Below, piece by piece: positions 33,319-42,250 of a stretch of 64,000 nt of DNA. The position numbers and the translations under genes were made by a program. The notes under the pieces are model-generated. The model was not told where the DNA came from and made no database searches. It was given only the letters and a program-made list of their open reading frames with translations. Where the stretch lies: NCBI RefSeq assembly GCF_002160255.1, contig NZ_NFKF01000002.1:186001-250000 (forward strand). The letters run 5' to 3'. Position 1 is the first letter of the stretch; each line of letters opens with the position of its first letter. This DNA is from Olsenella sp. An188 (lineage in GTDB: Bacteria > Actinomycetota > Coriobacteriia > Coriobacteriales > Atopobiaceae).

Positions 33319-35040
33319 CTACGAGAGGATCTTCTCGCTTGCCTCCTGGAGCTTGGCGCGCACGGCCGCGGACTCGGCACGCGTGGCGCCCTTGGAGAAG
33401 AGGTACGCCTTGACCTTGGGCTCGGTGCCGGACGGGCGGAAGATGACCTTGTTGTCGTCCTCGAGGCGGAACTCGATGACGTTGGCCGTGGGCAGGACCT
33501 GCGCCTCCTCCTTCTGCAGGCCGGAGACGCGCGGCATCTCGGGGCCGGTGGCGTAATCGGTCATGCCGACGACCTTGTAGCCGGCGATCTCGGCGGGCGG
33601 GTTCTCGCGCAGCCCGGTCATGATGGCGGCCATCTTGTCGGCACCGGCGGCACCCGGGAAGCTCGCGTTGACGGTGCCGTTGAGGTAGTAGCCGTACTTC
33701 TGGTAGAGGGCGTCCATGGCCTCGTAGAGGTCCATGCCCTTCTCGGCGTAGTAGCTTGCCATCTCGACGCAGAGCATCGTGGCGACGATGGCGTCCTTGT
33801 CGCGGGCGTGCGTGCCCACGAGATAGCCGTAGGACTCCTCGAAGCCCATGAGGAAGCGGTCCTCCTCGCCGGCGTCCTTGAGCTGGTCGATCTGGTCGCC
33901 GATGTACTTGAAGCCGGTGAGCACGCGCCTCATCTCGAAGCCCCAGTCACGCGCGAGGGCGTCGGGCATGGAGCTGGAGACGATGGTGGAGACGGCCACC
34001 TTGGAGGCCACGTCCTCGCCGCGGTTGCGCGCCATGGTGGCGAGCCAGTCCATGAGCAGGACGCCCATCTCGTTGCCGGAGAGCAGCACGTAGTCGCCGT
34101 CGTGCGGGATGGCGGTGCCCATGCGGTCGGCGTCGGGGTCGGTGGCCACGAGCAGGTTGGGCTTGACCTCGTCGGCGAGCTTCAGGCCCAGCTCAAGCGC
34201 CTCGCGGAACTCCGGGTTGGGGTAGGTGCAGGTCGGGAAGTTGCCGTCGGGCTCGGCCTGCTCGGGCACCACGGTCACGTTCTCGACGCCGATCTCCTTG
34301 AGGATGCGCGTCACGCACTCCATGCCGGTGCCGTTGAGCGGGGTGTAGACCACGGAGTAGTCGTCGGAGGCCTTGAAGCCGGGGACGGAGACCTTCTTGA
34401 TGTTCTCGATGAAGCTGTCGAGGACCTCCTCGGGGGTCCACTCGATGAGGCCCTTCTCCAGGCCCTCCTCGAAGCTCATCATCTTGACGTTGAACGGGTC
34501 GGCCTTGGCGATGTTGTCAGAGATCTCGGCCGCGGCCTCGTCGGTGATCTGGCCTCCGTTGTCGTTGTAGACCTTGTAGCCGTTGTAGGGCGCGGGGTTG
34601 TGCGAGGCCGTGAGCACGATGCCCGCGGAGGTGCCGAGGTGGCGCACCGCGAAGGACAGCGTGGGGACGGGCTCGATGCGCGGGTACACGTAGACGTGCA
34701 CGCCGTTGGCCGCGAGCACGCCGGCGGCCACGCGCTGGAAGTCCTCGCCCTTGTTGCGCGAGTCGCGCGCGAGGGCCAGCGTGGGGTTCTCGTAGTGGGC
34801 GTTGAGGTAGTCCGCCACGCCCTGGGTGGCCTGGGCGACAACGTAGACGTTCATGCGGTTGGTGCCCACGCCCAGGGTGCCGCGCAGGCCGGCGGTGCCG
34901 AAGGCGAGGTCGCGGTAGAAGGCGTCGAAGAGCTTGTCCTCGTTGCCGGGCTTGACGAGCTCGGCGAGCTCCTCGGCGAGGTCGGCCTCCTTGACGTTGT
35001 CCTGCCACGTCTTGACCGTGGCCTCGATGCTTGCGTCCAT
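33319..35040 (-). CDS. phosphoglucomutase/phosphomannomutase
   Basis: A 573-residue alpha-D-phosphohexomutase that interconverts hexose 1- and 6-phosphates. It has the phosphoserine loop TASHNPAPYNG, the metal loop DPDADRMG, the sugar-binding GFEESYGYL and the C-terminal phosphate-binding RPSGTEPKVKAY. The length and YRDLAFGTAGLRG opening match the PgcA/YhxB type. The ATG at 35040 follows GGGGGAA. It is on the same strand as the upstream RlmKL gene, but a hairpin at 35172-35201 and a -10-like TAGAAT near 35112 suggest its own transcript. Confidence 0.94.
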   Translation of the reverse strand: MDASIEATVKTWQDNVKEADLAEELAELVKPGNEDKLFDAFYRDLAFGTAGLRGTLGVGTNRMNVYVVAQATQGVADYLNAHYENPTLALARDSRNKGEDFQRVAAGVLAANGVHVYVYPRIEPVPTLSFAVRHLGTSAGIVLTASHNPAPYNGYKVYNDNGGQITDEAAAEISDNIAKADPFNVKMMSFEEGLEKGLIEWTPEEVLDSFIENIKKVSVPGFKASDDYSVVYTPLNGTGMECVTRILKEIGVENVTVVPEQAEPDGNFPTCTYPNPEFREALELGLKLADEVKPNLLVATDPDADRMGTAIPHDGDYVLLSGNEMGVLLMDWLATMARNRGEDVASKVAVSTIVSSSMPDALARDWGFEMRRVLTGFKYIGDQIDQLKDAGEEDRFLMGFEESYGYLVGTHARDKDAIVATMLCVEMASYYAEKGMDLYEAMDALYQKYGYYLNGTVNASFPGAAGADKMAAIMTGLRENPPAEIAGYKVVGMTDYATGPEMPRVSGLQKEEAQVLPTANVIEFRLEDDNKVIFRPSGTEPKVKAYLFSKGATRAESAAVRAKLQEASEKILS

Positions 35041-35171
35041 TGACGTTCCCCCACTTTCGACTCGGGGCGCGACGGCCACGCCGCGCCGACAAACACACGT
35101 CAGAGTTGATTCTAGTATCGGGGGCACGCGAGTTAGCCCGACTCTACGCGGACGGATGGGCAGCGGCGGCA

Positions 35172-35201
35172 GACGGGGCGAGAAGAACCTCTCGCCCCGT
35201 C
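35172..35201 (-). terminator. hairpin containing the dispersed motif, after the RlmKL gene
   Basis: GACGGGGCGAGA (35172-35183) and TCTCGCCCCGTC (35190-35201) form a perfect 12-bp stem with loop AGAACC. The motif copy GGCGAGAAGAAC (35177-35188) forms the top of one arm and the loop. It lies 8 bases after the RlmKL stop and probably ends that transcript. Confidence 0.7.
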
Positions 35202-35208
35202 GCGGTCC

Positions 35209-37428
35209 CTAGACGCGGGTCACCACGTAGGCGTGGTGAATCTTCCTGTTGCGCGAGAAGTCCTCGGGGATGGTCTCGTCCGTGATGTCCTCCAAGGCCA
35301 CGCCGGCGCGAGCGAGCTTCTCGACGTCCGGCCTGAAGCTGCGCAGGTTGCACGAGAAGATCGCGGACCCGCCGCGCACGAGCAGCCTCGACACGCCGAT
35401 GATGAGCTCGGCGTGGTCGCGCTGCACGTCGAAGGAGGCCTTGCGCATGCGCGCGGAGTTGGAGAACGTGGGCACGTCGCAGAAGATGAGGTCCCAGCGG
35501 TTGCGCGTGTGGCGCTGCTCGCTCACCCAGGCAAGGACGTCTGCCTGCACGAACTCGTGCTCCGGGCCCGTGAAGCCGTTGCGGGCCATGTTGCGCCGCG
35601 CCCAGTCCAGGCTCGGGCGCGAGAGGTCCACGGTGGTGGTGAACTTGGCGCCGCCGTCTGCCGCGTAGCAGGTGGCCGTGCCGGTGTAGGCAAAGAGGTT
35701 GAGGAAGCGCTTGGAGCCCTGGGTCCGCTTCATCATCTCGCGGATGCGCGAGCGGGTCTCTCGGTGGTCGAGGAAGATGCCGCAGTCGTGGCGCGCGTCG
35801 AAGTTGACCTCGAAGGTGAGGCCGCCCTCGTCCACGAGGTGAGATCCGGCCGGCAGCTCGACGTCCCCCTGCCGGCGAGAAGAGCCTCGGCGTGCGCGCT
35901 CGCTCGTGCGGGCCTCGTCGGCGTACTGGGAGCCGCCGCGGGAGCGCGTGCGCACGCGCACGCTCACGTCGCCCGGGTCGACGCCCAGGACGCGCGGCGC
36001 GATGGCGGCCACGTCGAGCAGGCGCCTTCGGGCGAGCTCGGGGTCCACGCCGCGCGGCGCGGCGTACTCGGAGATCTGCAGCCAGCGCCCCGGCGTCTCG
36101 GAGCCCTCGTAGAGCTCGATCGCCACCGCGTAGTCGGGCAGGTCGGCGTCATAGACGCGATAGCAGCTCACGTCCTCGCGCCGTGCCCACTTGGCGCGCT
36201 GCCTGGCCACCTTGGCGAGGCGGCGCGCAAACTGGTCGGAGGCCGGAACGAGCACGCCCACGCGGGCCGCAGGCCCGCCGCCGGCGACGGGCACCTCGAC
36301 CGAGGCGATGGGCTCCACCTCGTCGCTCGCGGCATAGGAGCGAAGCGTCGCGGCGTCGCGGCCCACGATGAGCTCGGTCACCGCCGAGGGCTCGGCGCGC
36401 AGGGCGGCGTCGGGCGTCGCGTCGCGGGAGAGGACGACGGCCGCCCTCCCCGCGAACGAGCCGAGCGCGGAGAGCGCGGACGCCTGCGTCGCGACGGCGT
36501 CGGCGCCGACCCAGGAGAGGTCGCAGGTCATGAGGTCCGCCTCGACCGGAGCCGACCCCCCGTCGACGAGCAGGTCGGTCGAGAGGCCCGCCGCGCGCAC
36601 GGCCTGGCGGCACGCGGCGAGCGCGCCGGGACGCGGGTCGAAGACGGCAAGCGAGCAGGGGTTCTTCTCGCCAGAGGCCGCACGCTCCCTCGCCTCCCGG
36701 ACCAGGCGGTCCCAGCAGGACGCGTCGTGGCCCGCCCAGCCGGCAAAGCCCCAGCGGGCGCGCAGCAGGCCCGGGGCGCGGTCGAGCGACGCCTGCGCGG
36801 CCTCGACCAGGACGCTGCCCTGGCCCGCGTAGAGCGCCGCGAGCGTGGAGGCGCCCGACCCGGGCCACCCGAGCGCGGTGAGCAGCGCGGCGGCGTAGTC
36901 CGCCCTCAGCGGGGCCACGCGCGCGTCGGTGCGCGAGTCGTAGCCACGGCGGAACAGCGGCTCGCCCGCGAGGTCAAGGGAGACGGTCGCCCTCTGCCCG
37001 GAGAGGCGCACCGAGACGGTCACGTCCGGGTGCGCGGTGTCGGTCAGCGGCCGGGCGCCGCGGGCGCGGACCACGCGGTCGACCACGGCGTCCTTGGTGC
37101 GCAGGGCCAGGAACTGGGTGTTTCTGAGCTGGGCGTTGGTTCCGTGGGCGTCCACGGCGAAGGTCGCGCCGGGCGCGAGGTGGTCCTCCCACGCAAGCGC
37201 GAGGACTCCCTCGTAGAGCGCGTCCGCGTCACGCGCGTCAACACGCCCCAGCACCAGCAGCACGCGAGACGCGAGGCGCGACCACAGGCACGCGCGATAC
37301 GCGTCGGCGAGGTCGGCGCCAAAGGCCACCTGACCCAGGAGCGGCCGGACCTGCGGCACGCCCATCCCGGACAGCTCGTCCGCCAGCAGTCGCTCAAAGC
37401 CCTTGGGGCACGTCGCCACAAACTCCAT
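35209..37428 (-). CDS. RlmKL-like fused methyltransferase with degenerate first half
   Basis: A 739-residue protein laid out like RlmKL, which makes m2G2445 (RlmL half) and m7G2069 (RlmK half) in 23S rRNA. N-terminal THUMP region (MEFVATCPKGFERLLADEL), a first methyltransferase domain (~170-400) and a second (~490-739) with NLFAYTGTATCYAADGGA and FDVQRDH. In the first domain the SAM loop, normally DPxCGSGT, reads LYAGQGSVLVEAA (near 199-210), and the NPPYG motif is replaced by CDLSWVG, so the m2G activity is probably lost. In the second, the usual DPPTFSNS reads DVPTFSNS. The hairpin at 35172-35201 follows. Confidence 0.85.
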   Translation of the reverse strand: MEFVATCPKGFERLLADELSGMGVPQVRPLLGQVAFGADLADAYRACLWSRLASRVLLVLGRVDARDADALYEGVLALAWEDHLAPGATFAVDAHGTNAQLRNTQFLALRTKDAVVDRVVRARGARPLTDTAHPDVTVSVRLSGQRATVSLDLAGEPLFRRGYDSRTDARVAPLRADYAAALLTALGWPGSGASTLAALYAGQGSVLVEAAQASLDRAPGLLRARWGFAGWAGHDASCWDRLVREARERAASGEKNPCSLAVFDPRPGALAACRQAVRAAGLSTDLLVDGGSAPVEADLMTCDLSWVGADAVATQASALSALGSFAGRAAVVLSRDATPDAALRAEPSAVTELIVGRDAATLRSYAASDEVEPIASVEVPVAGGGPAARVGVLVPASDQFARRLAKVARQRAKWARREDVSCYRVYDADLPDYAVAIELYEGSETPGRWLQISEYAAPRGVDPELARRRLLDVAAIAPRVLGVDPGDVSVRVRTRSRGGSQYADEARTSERARRGSSRRQGDVELPAGSHLVDEGGLTFEVNFDARHDCGIFLDHRETRSRIREMMKRTQGSKRFLNLFAYTGTATCYAADGGAKFTTTVDLSRPSLDWARRNMARNGFTGPEHEFVQADVLAWVSEQRHTRNRWDLIFCDVPTFSNSARMRKASFDVQRDHAELIIGVSRLLVRGGSAIFSCNLRSFRPDVEKLARAGVALEDITDETIPEDFSRNRKIHHAYVVTRV

Positions 37429-37539
37429 CGGGTCACCTCTCGCCCGTCAACCTCGCGTGTCGTCCCATTCTCACACGAAACGCCCCGCACCAGGCGAGAA
37501 AAGCGTCCCTCCGCGCGATGTCCGCAGCCTGCCCCGGGC

Positions 37540-38202
37540 CTACCGGAGCGCGGCGCGGCTTCTCAGCCCAGCCGCAATCGCCTCGTGGGCCTCCTCGCGC
37601 GCCGCGGCGAAGAACTCCGCCGTGAGCAGCTGGTAGGACGGCTCGCCGTCCACGTGCTCGGCGCGGTTGCGCTCCACGATGCCGCGCGCCACGTCCACCG
37701 CGGCCCGCACGTCCTTCTCGCCGATCGAGTAGGGCCCAAACGCCGCGCACTGGGCGAGAAGGGCCTCGTCCACGCGCGGGACGAGCGAGATGTCGAGCGT
37801 GCGGCCAAAGAGCGCGAAGTCCGCCTGCTTGCCCACCCTGGCCTCCTCGCCCGGCTCCATCCCGATGCGCTCGAGGTACGCGCGCGTGTGCCGGTTGTAG
37901 ACCTGGTCCGCCACGAGGTGCGCCCAGGCGCCGAGCGTGAGGTCGGTCGTCTCGGGCCCGCCCTCGACGTAGAAGTCCCAGAACTCGTCGGCGCGCGGCA
38001 GGGGGATGTGCTCGCGCATGGCGTGGTGCGTGAGCTTGTAGTCGATGCGGTGGCTGGTGCTCGGGACCATGTAGCCCACGTAGACGTCGGGCGCGAGGTT
38101 GCCGAAGAGGAAGGCGTTGACGTCGGTCACGCCGAGGGCCTCGGCCCCCTCCTCGCGAAGGAGCCTCTCGACGTGCGCGGTATGTATGTTCCAGCTCGGC
38201 AT
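37540..38202 (-). CDS. zinc-dependent phospholipase C-like protein
   Basis: A 220-residue protein resembling the zinc-dependent phospholipase C/S1-P1 nuclease-type family: MPSWNIHTAHVERLL at the N-terminus (Trp and His ligands), FGNLAPDVYVGY, DYKLTHHAMREH and LGAWAHLVADQVYNRH, giving several conserved His and Asp that could bind Zn. No signal peptide is seen, so the protein is probably cytoplasmic, like many uncharacterised family members. Function is unknown. It sits between pheT and the RlmKL gene on the same strand with gaps of ~100 bases, and contains two motif copies (37711-37722, 37753-37761). Confidence 0.75.
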   Translation of the reverse strand: MPSWNIHTAHVERLLREEGAEALGVTDVNAFLFGNLAPDVYVGYMVPSTSHRIDYKLTHHAMREHIPLPRADEFWDFYVEGGPETTDLTLGAWAHLVADQVYNRHTRAYLERIGMEPGEEARVGKQADFALFGRTLDISLVPRVDEALLAQCAAFGPYSIGEKDVRAAVDVARGIVERNRAEHVDGEPSYQLLTAEFFAAAREEAHEAIAAGLRSRAALR

Positions 38203-38222
38203 GTGCGTATCCTAGCACGAAG

Positions 38223-38255
38223 CGGCCCGGGGACGCCTCGTGCGCCCCCGGGCCG
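38223..38255 (-). terminator. terminator after pheT
   Basis: CGGCCCGGGG (38223-38232) pairs with CCCCGGGCCG (38246-38255), followed by AAAA on the plus side. It lies in the 97-base gap between pheT and the PLC-like gene and is the likely end of the pheST transcript. Confidence 0.7.
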
Positions 38256-38299
38256 AAAAGCCGCAGGCGGACTATGTCGTCCCAGTCTCCACGCTAGCG

Positions 38300-40768
38300 C
38301 TAGCTGCGGACCTCGCCGCCGGTGGACTTGCAGACCTTGGTCACGAGCTTGGCGTGCGCCTTCTCGACCTCCTCGGAGGTGAGGGTGCGGTCCGCCGCGC
38401 GGTAGGTGAGCGAGAAGGCCATGGACTTCTTGCCCTCGCCCACGCGCACCGGGTCGCGGTAGACGTCGAAGAGGCGAACGTCGGAGAGCAGCTTGCCGCC
38501 CGCGGAGCCGATGCGCTGCATGAGCGTCTCGCAGGTCACGGACTCGTCGACCACGATGGCAAGGTCCACGTCCACGCCGGGCAGCGTGGGGATGTCCTGG
38601 TAGGAGAGCTGGTCGGCCGCCAGGCGCAGCAGGGCCGCCTGGGAGAGCTCGAAGGCCACCACCGGCGCCTCGACGCCCATGGCGCGCAGGCCGCGCGGGT
38701 GGACGTTGCCCACCCAGCCCACGACCTGGCCTCCGCCGGCCACGACCTCGGCCGCGCGACCGGGCTGGAGCCACGGGTACTGCTCGGGGTCGGCCGCCTT
38801 GAAGCGGACCTTGGTCACGCGCAGGGCGTCGAGCAGCTCCTCGACCACGCCCTTGGCGTCGAAGAAGTCGTACTCGTCGAAGCGCTGGTTCCATGCGTCG
38901 TCGGCGCGCCTGCCGCACAGGACGCCGCAGACGTAGCTCGGCTCGTCGGGCAGGCTCTTGCTCTCGTGGCCAAAGAAGACGCGGCCGATCTCGTAGAGCG
39001 CCACGTTGGAGACGCCGTGGTCGAGGTTGTAGGCCACGGAGCGCAGCAGGCCCGGCAGCAGGTCGCGGCGCATCTCGGACTGCTCGGCCACGAGCGGTCG
39101 GATGATCTTCACGGGCACGCCGCGCCCCGTCTCGGGGATGCCCAGGCGAGCGAGGTCGTCCGTCGCGGCGAAGCAGTACGTGGAGGTCTCGGAGAGGCCG
39201 CAGGAGCGCAGCACCTGGCCGATCCTGCGGACGCGGCGCTGCTCGGGCGTGAGGCCGCCGGCGTGGTTTCTCGCCGCCGGGATGGTCGGCGCGATGTCGC
39301 CCTCGCCCCACAGGCGCACGACCTCCTCGATGAGGTCGACCTCGCGCGTGAGGTCGGGGCGGTTGGTCGGCGCGACGACGGAAAGGGCGTCCTCGCCGGC
39401 GCGCTCGACGGAGCAGCCCAGGCGGCGCAGGCGGGCCACCATGAACTCCTCGGGGATGTCCGCGCCGCCGATGAGGCGGGTGCGGCTCGGGCGCAGGGTG
39501 ATCTGGACGGGGGCGTCGTCGGCCTCGCCGGGGTAGACGTCGACGATGCCGGGGCACACCTCGGCGCCGCAGCACTCCTCGAACAGCGCCGCCGCGATCT
39601 CGGCCACGTTGGCGCAGTTGGTGCCGTCCACCTTGCGCTCGTAGCGGATGGAGGCCTCGCTCATGAGGTCGAGGTTGCGGCTGGTGCGCGAGGTGTGGCC
39701 GGACGAGAAGTTCGCGCTCTCGAGAAGGACGTCGGTCGTGTCCTCGGTGATCTCCGAGTCCAGCCCGCCCATGACGCCGGCGAGCGCGACGGGCGTGTGG
39801 CCGTCGTCGGTGATGACGCACATGTCGGGGGTCAGGGTGCGCTCCTGCCCGTCGAGCGTCACGAGCTTCTCGCCATCCCCCGCGGCGCGCACCACGATGT
39901 GACGCCTGCCGTCGCGCTCGGTGAGCTTGCCCAGGTCGAAGGCGTGGAGCGGCTGCCCGGTGAGGTACATCACGTAGTTGGTCACGTCCACGACGTTGTT
40001 GATCGAGCGCCCGCCCGCGGCGGCGACGCGCCGGGCGAGCCACTCCGGCGAGGGGCCGATCTTGACGCCCCGGACCACGCGGGCGGTGTAGCGGGAGCAC
40101 AGCTCGGGGTCGTCGATCGTCACGTCGACGAGGTCGGCGGCGTCAGGGCCCTTCTCGGCCTTGACGCTCGGCAGCTCGACGTGGGTGTCCTCGTCGAGGA
40201 TGGCGGCGACCTCCACCGCCATGCCGGTCATGGAGAGGCAGTCGGGGCGGTTGGGCGTGATCTCGCAGTCGATCACGGTGTCGGAGGTGCCGAGGTAGTC
40301 GGTGAAGTCCATGCCCACCGGGGCGTCCTCGGGCAGGATCATGATGCCCTCGTGGTCGCTGCCGAGGCCGAGCTCGCGCGCCGAGCAGTTCATGCCGCAG
40401 GACTCCACGCCGCGCAGCTTGCTCTTCTTGATCTTGAAGTCGCCGGGCAGCACCGCGCCGATCATGGCGCACACGATGTGGTCGCCCTCGTTGAAGTTCT
40501 GGGCGCCGCAGACGATCTGCAGCGGCACGGGGTTGCCGTCCGCGTCCACGTTCTTGTCGCCCACGCTTACCTGGCAGAGCCACATGTGGTCGGAGTCGGG
40601 GTGGGGCTTCTTGCTCACGACCTGGGCCGTGACCACGTGCTCCAGGTTGGCGCCGACCTTCTCCACCGCCTCGACCTCGGTGCCGGTGCGGGTGAACTCC
40701 GCCACGAGCTCGGCGGGGTCCTCGGGCACGTCCACCATGGACTTGAGCCACTCGTATGAGATGCGCAT
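38300..40768 (-). CDS. pheT: phenylalanyl-tRNA synthetase beta subunit
   Basis: The 822-residue beta subunit of PheRS, needed with PheS to charge tRNA(Phe) and carrying the editing site. It opens with MRISYEWLKSMVDVPEDP, has the EMAP-like tRNA-binding part (HPDSDHMWLCQVSVG), the B3/B4 editing region (~200-390), B5 (RPSRTRLIGGADIPEE), and ends with the anticodon-binding-like FDX domain (DVRLFDVYRD, KSMAFSLTYRAADRTLT). AAGGAGAAGAAC precedes the ATG. It follows pheS by 48 bases and shares the T-box-controlled transcript. Confidence 0.97.
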   Translation of the reverse strand: MRISYEWLKSMVDVPEDPAELVAEFTRTGTEVEAVEKVGANLEHVVTAQVVSKKPHPDSDHMWLCQVSVGDKNVDADGNPVPLQIVCGAQNFNEGDHIVCAMIGAVLPGDFKIKKSKLRGVESCGMNCSARELGLGSDHEGIMILPEDAPVGMDFTDYLGTSDTVIDCEITPNRPDCLSMTGMAVEVAAILDEDTHVELPSVKAEKGPDAADLVDVTIDDPELCSRYTARVVRGVKIGPSPEWLARRVAAAGGRSINNVVDVTNYVMYLTGQPLHAFDLGKLTERDGRRHIVVRAAGDGEKLVTLDGQERTLTPDMCVITDDGHTPVALAGVMGGLDSEITEDTTDVLLESANFSSGHTSRTSRNLDLMSEASIRYERKVDGTNCANVAEIAAALFEECCGAEVCPGIVDVYPGEADDAPVQITLRPSRTRLIGGADIPEEFMVARLRRLGCSVERAGEDALSVVAPTNRPDLTREVDLIEEVVRLWGEGDIAPTIPAARNHAGGLTPEQRRVRRIGQVLRSCGLSETSTYCFAATDDLARLGIPETGRGVPVKIIRPLVAEQSEMRRDLLPGLLRSVAYNLDHGVSNVALYEIGRVFFGHESKSLPDEPSYVCGVLCGRRADDAWNQRFDEYDFFDAKGVVEELLDALRVTKVRFKAADPEQYPWLQPGRAAEVVAGGGQVVGWVGNVHPRGLRAMGVEAPVVAFELSQAALLRLAADQLSYQDIPTLPGVDVDLAIVVDESVTCETLMQRIGSAGGKLLSDVRLFDVYRDPVRVGEGKKSMAFSLTYRAADRTLTSEEVEKAHAKLVTKVCKSTGGEVRS

Positions 40769-40816
40769 GTTCTTCTCCTTTGTGCGCGATAAAGTCTGAA
40801 ACGTTGGTCCGCCGGT

Positions 40817-41896
40817 CTAGAACTGCGAGAGGAAGCGCATGTCGCCGGTCATGAGCATGCGGAGGTCGGGCAGGTCGTAGCGCAGGCACGCGATGCGCTC
40901 GACGCCCATGCCAAAGGCGAAGCCGGTGTACTTCTCGGAGTCGATGCCGCAGTTGTCCAGGACGTTGGGGTCGACCATGCCGGCGCCGAGGATCTCGAGC
41001 CAGCCGGTGCCCTTGCAGAAGCGGCAGCCCTTGCCGCCGCAGACGCCGCAGGAGACGTCGACCTCGCAGCTGGGCTCGGTGAACGGGAAGAAGTGCGGGC
41101 GGTAGCGCGTGGCGCGGTCCTCGCCGAAGACCTGGCGCAGGAAGTAGTCCATCGTGCCCTTGAAGTCGCCGAAGGTGATGCCCTCGTCCACGACGAGGCC
41201 CTCGATCTGCGTGAACTGGGGCAGGTGGTTGGCGTCGGCCGTGTCCGGGCGGAAGACCGTGCCCGGGCAGATCATGTAGATGGGCGGCTTGCTCCGCTCC
41301 ATGACGTGCACCTGGACGCCGGAGGTCTGGGTGCGCAGCAGGATGTCGGACTCGCCCTGGACGTTGGTCTCCTCGGCGTGCGACACGGTGCCCGGCGCGT
41401 TGTCCACCACGTAGAAGGTGTCCTTGGCCGAGCGGCTGGGGTGGTCCTCCGGGGCGTTGAGGGCGGTGAAGTTGTACCAGGTCGTCTCGATGTAGGGGCC
41501 GTCCTCGACGGTGTAGCCCAGGCCGCAGAAGATGTCCTCCACCTCCTCGCGGATCTGGGAGATGAGGTGCTGCGTGCCGGGCGTGAGGCGGCGTCCCGGC
41601 AGCGTGACGTCGCAGGCGTCGGCGGCCATCTTGCGCTCCATGAGCTCGGCGGCGAGGGTCTCCCTGCGGGCCTTGAGCGCGGCGTCAACGTTGGCGCGCA
41701 CGGTGTTGGCGAGCTGGCCCATGGCCGGGCGCTCCTCGGGCGCGAGCTTGCCCATCGAGCGCATGATGGCCGTGAGCTGGCCCTTCTTGCCAAGGACGCT
41801 CACGCGCAGCGCCTCGAGCTCCTCCATGCTCTGTGCTGCGGCCACGCCCTCGGCCACCTGCGCCTCAATCGCCTTGAGGTCGTCGGACATCGACAT
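40817..41896 (-). CDS. pheS: phenylalanyl-tRNA synthetase alpha subunit
   Basis: The 359-residue catalytic alpha subunit of PheRS. The N-terminal coiled-coil (1-90) is followed by the class II core: motif 1 region HLISQIREEVEDIFCGLGY, DTFYVVDN, motif 2 region FRPDTADANHLPQFTQIEG, and motif 3 region GFAFGMGVERIACLRY. A CxxC...CxxC-like insert, CGVCGGKGCRFCKG, is seen as in many bacterial PheS. The start at 41896 is set by AAGGGGAA five bases upstream. Expression should be controlled by the T-box leader directly upstream. Confidence 0.97.
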   Translation of the reverse strand: MSMSDDLKAIEAQVAEGVAAAQSMEELEALRVSVLGKKGQLTAIMRSMGKLAPEERPAMGQLANTVRANVDAALKARRETLAAELMERKMAADACDVTLPGRRLTPGTQHLISQIREEVEDIFCGLGYTVEDGPYIETTWYNFTALNAPEDHPSRSAKDTFYVVDNAPGTVSHAEETNVQGESDILLRTQTSGVQVHVMERSKPPIYMICPGTVFRPDTADANHLPQFTQIEGLVVDEGITFGDFKGTMDYFLRQVFGEDRATRYRPHFFPFTEPSCEVDVSCGVCGGKGCRFCKGTGWLEILGAGMVDPNVLDNCGIDSEKYTGFAFGMGVERIACLRYDLPDLRMLMTGDMRFLSQF

Positions 41897-41915
41897 GCGA
41901 ATTCCCCTTTCCAAA

Positions 41916-41952
41916 CAAAAACCGTCCCCGGGCGCCAGTTGCCCAAGGACGG
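41916..41952 (-). terminator. T-box terminator before pheS
   Basis: On the minus strand CCGTCCTTGGGC (41952-41941) pairs with GCCCGGGGACGG (41933-41922) and is followed by TTTTTG (41921-41916). This is the off-state hairpin that competes with the T-box antiterminator. Confidence 0.85.
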
Positions 41953-42205
41953 AGTGATCCGCGGTACCACCTCGGTTGACGCGTGGGTTTTCTCTCCCGC
42001 GCGCCCGCTCTTCTCGCCCCGTTCCGTGGGGCCGACGGCTTCCCTACTGGGCTGGCGAGAAGAACCTCGCGCCGTTCAGGTCGCGGCTGGTGGAGTGAAC
42101 TCCGGGCCTCTGCCTTGGAGGGGGCTCTCAGCCGGTGACCCCCATCTCTTGTCCGCTGGCAACGCGACGCCCGAACCTCTCCGTCATCGCCTGTTGGGAC
42201 ATGGT
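41916..42205 (-). promoter_or_regulatory. T-box riboswitch leader of pheST
   Basis: On the minus strand upstream of pheS lies the conserved T-box sequence GAGGTGGTACCGCG (in 41955-41974), followed by an intrinsic terminator, the layout of a tRNA-sensing T-box leader. A candidate Phe specifier UUC occurs in GGAGUUCACUCC (42097-42099 on the plus strand as GAA). The leader should let transcription continue when uncharged tRNA(Phe) accumulates. Two copies of the dispersed motif in opposite orientation (42054-42065 and 42010-42018) could pair to form an internal stem. The specifier assignment is by position and not proven. Confidence 0.88.
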
Positions 42206-42250
42206 AGCACACGCAACGGCGCAGGGCGAGAAGAACGCGCGGCCCGAGCC

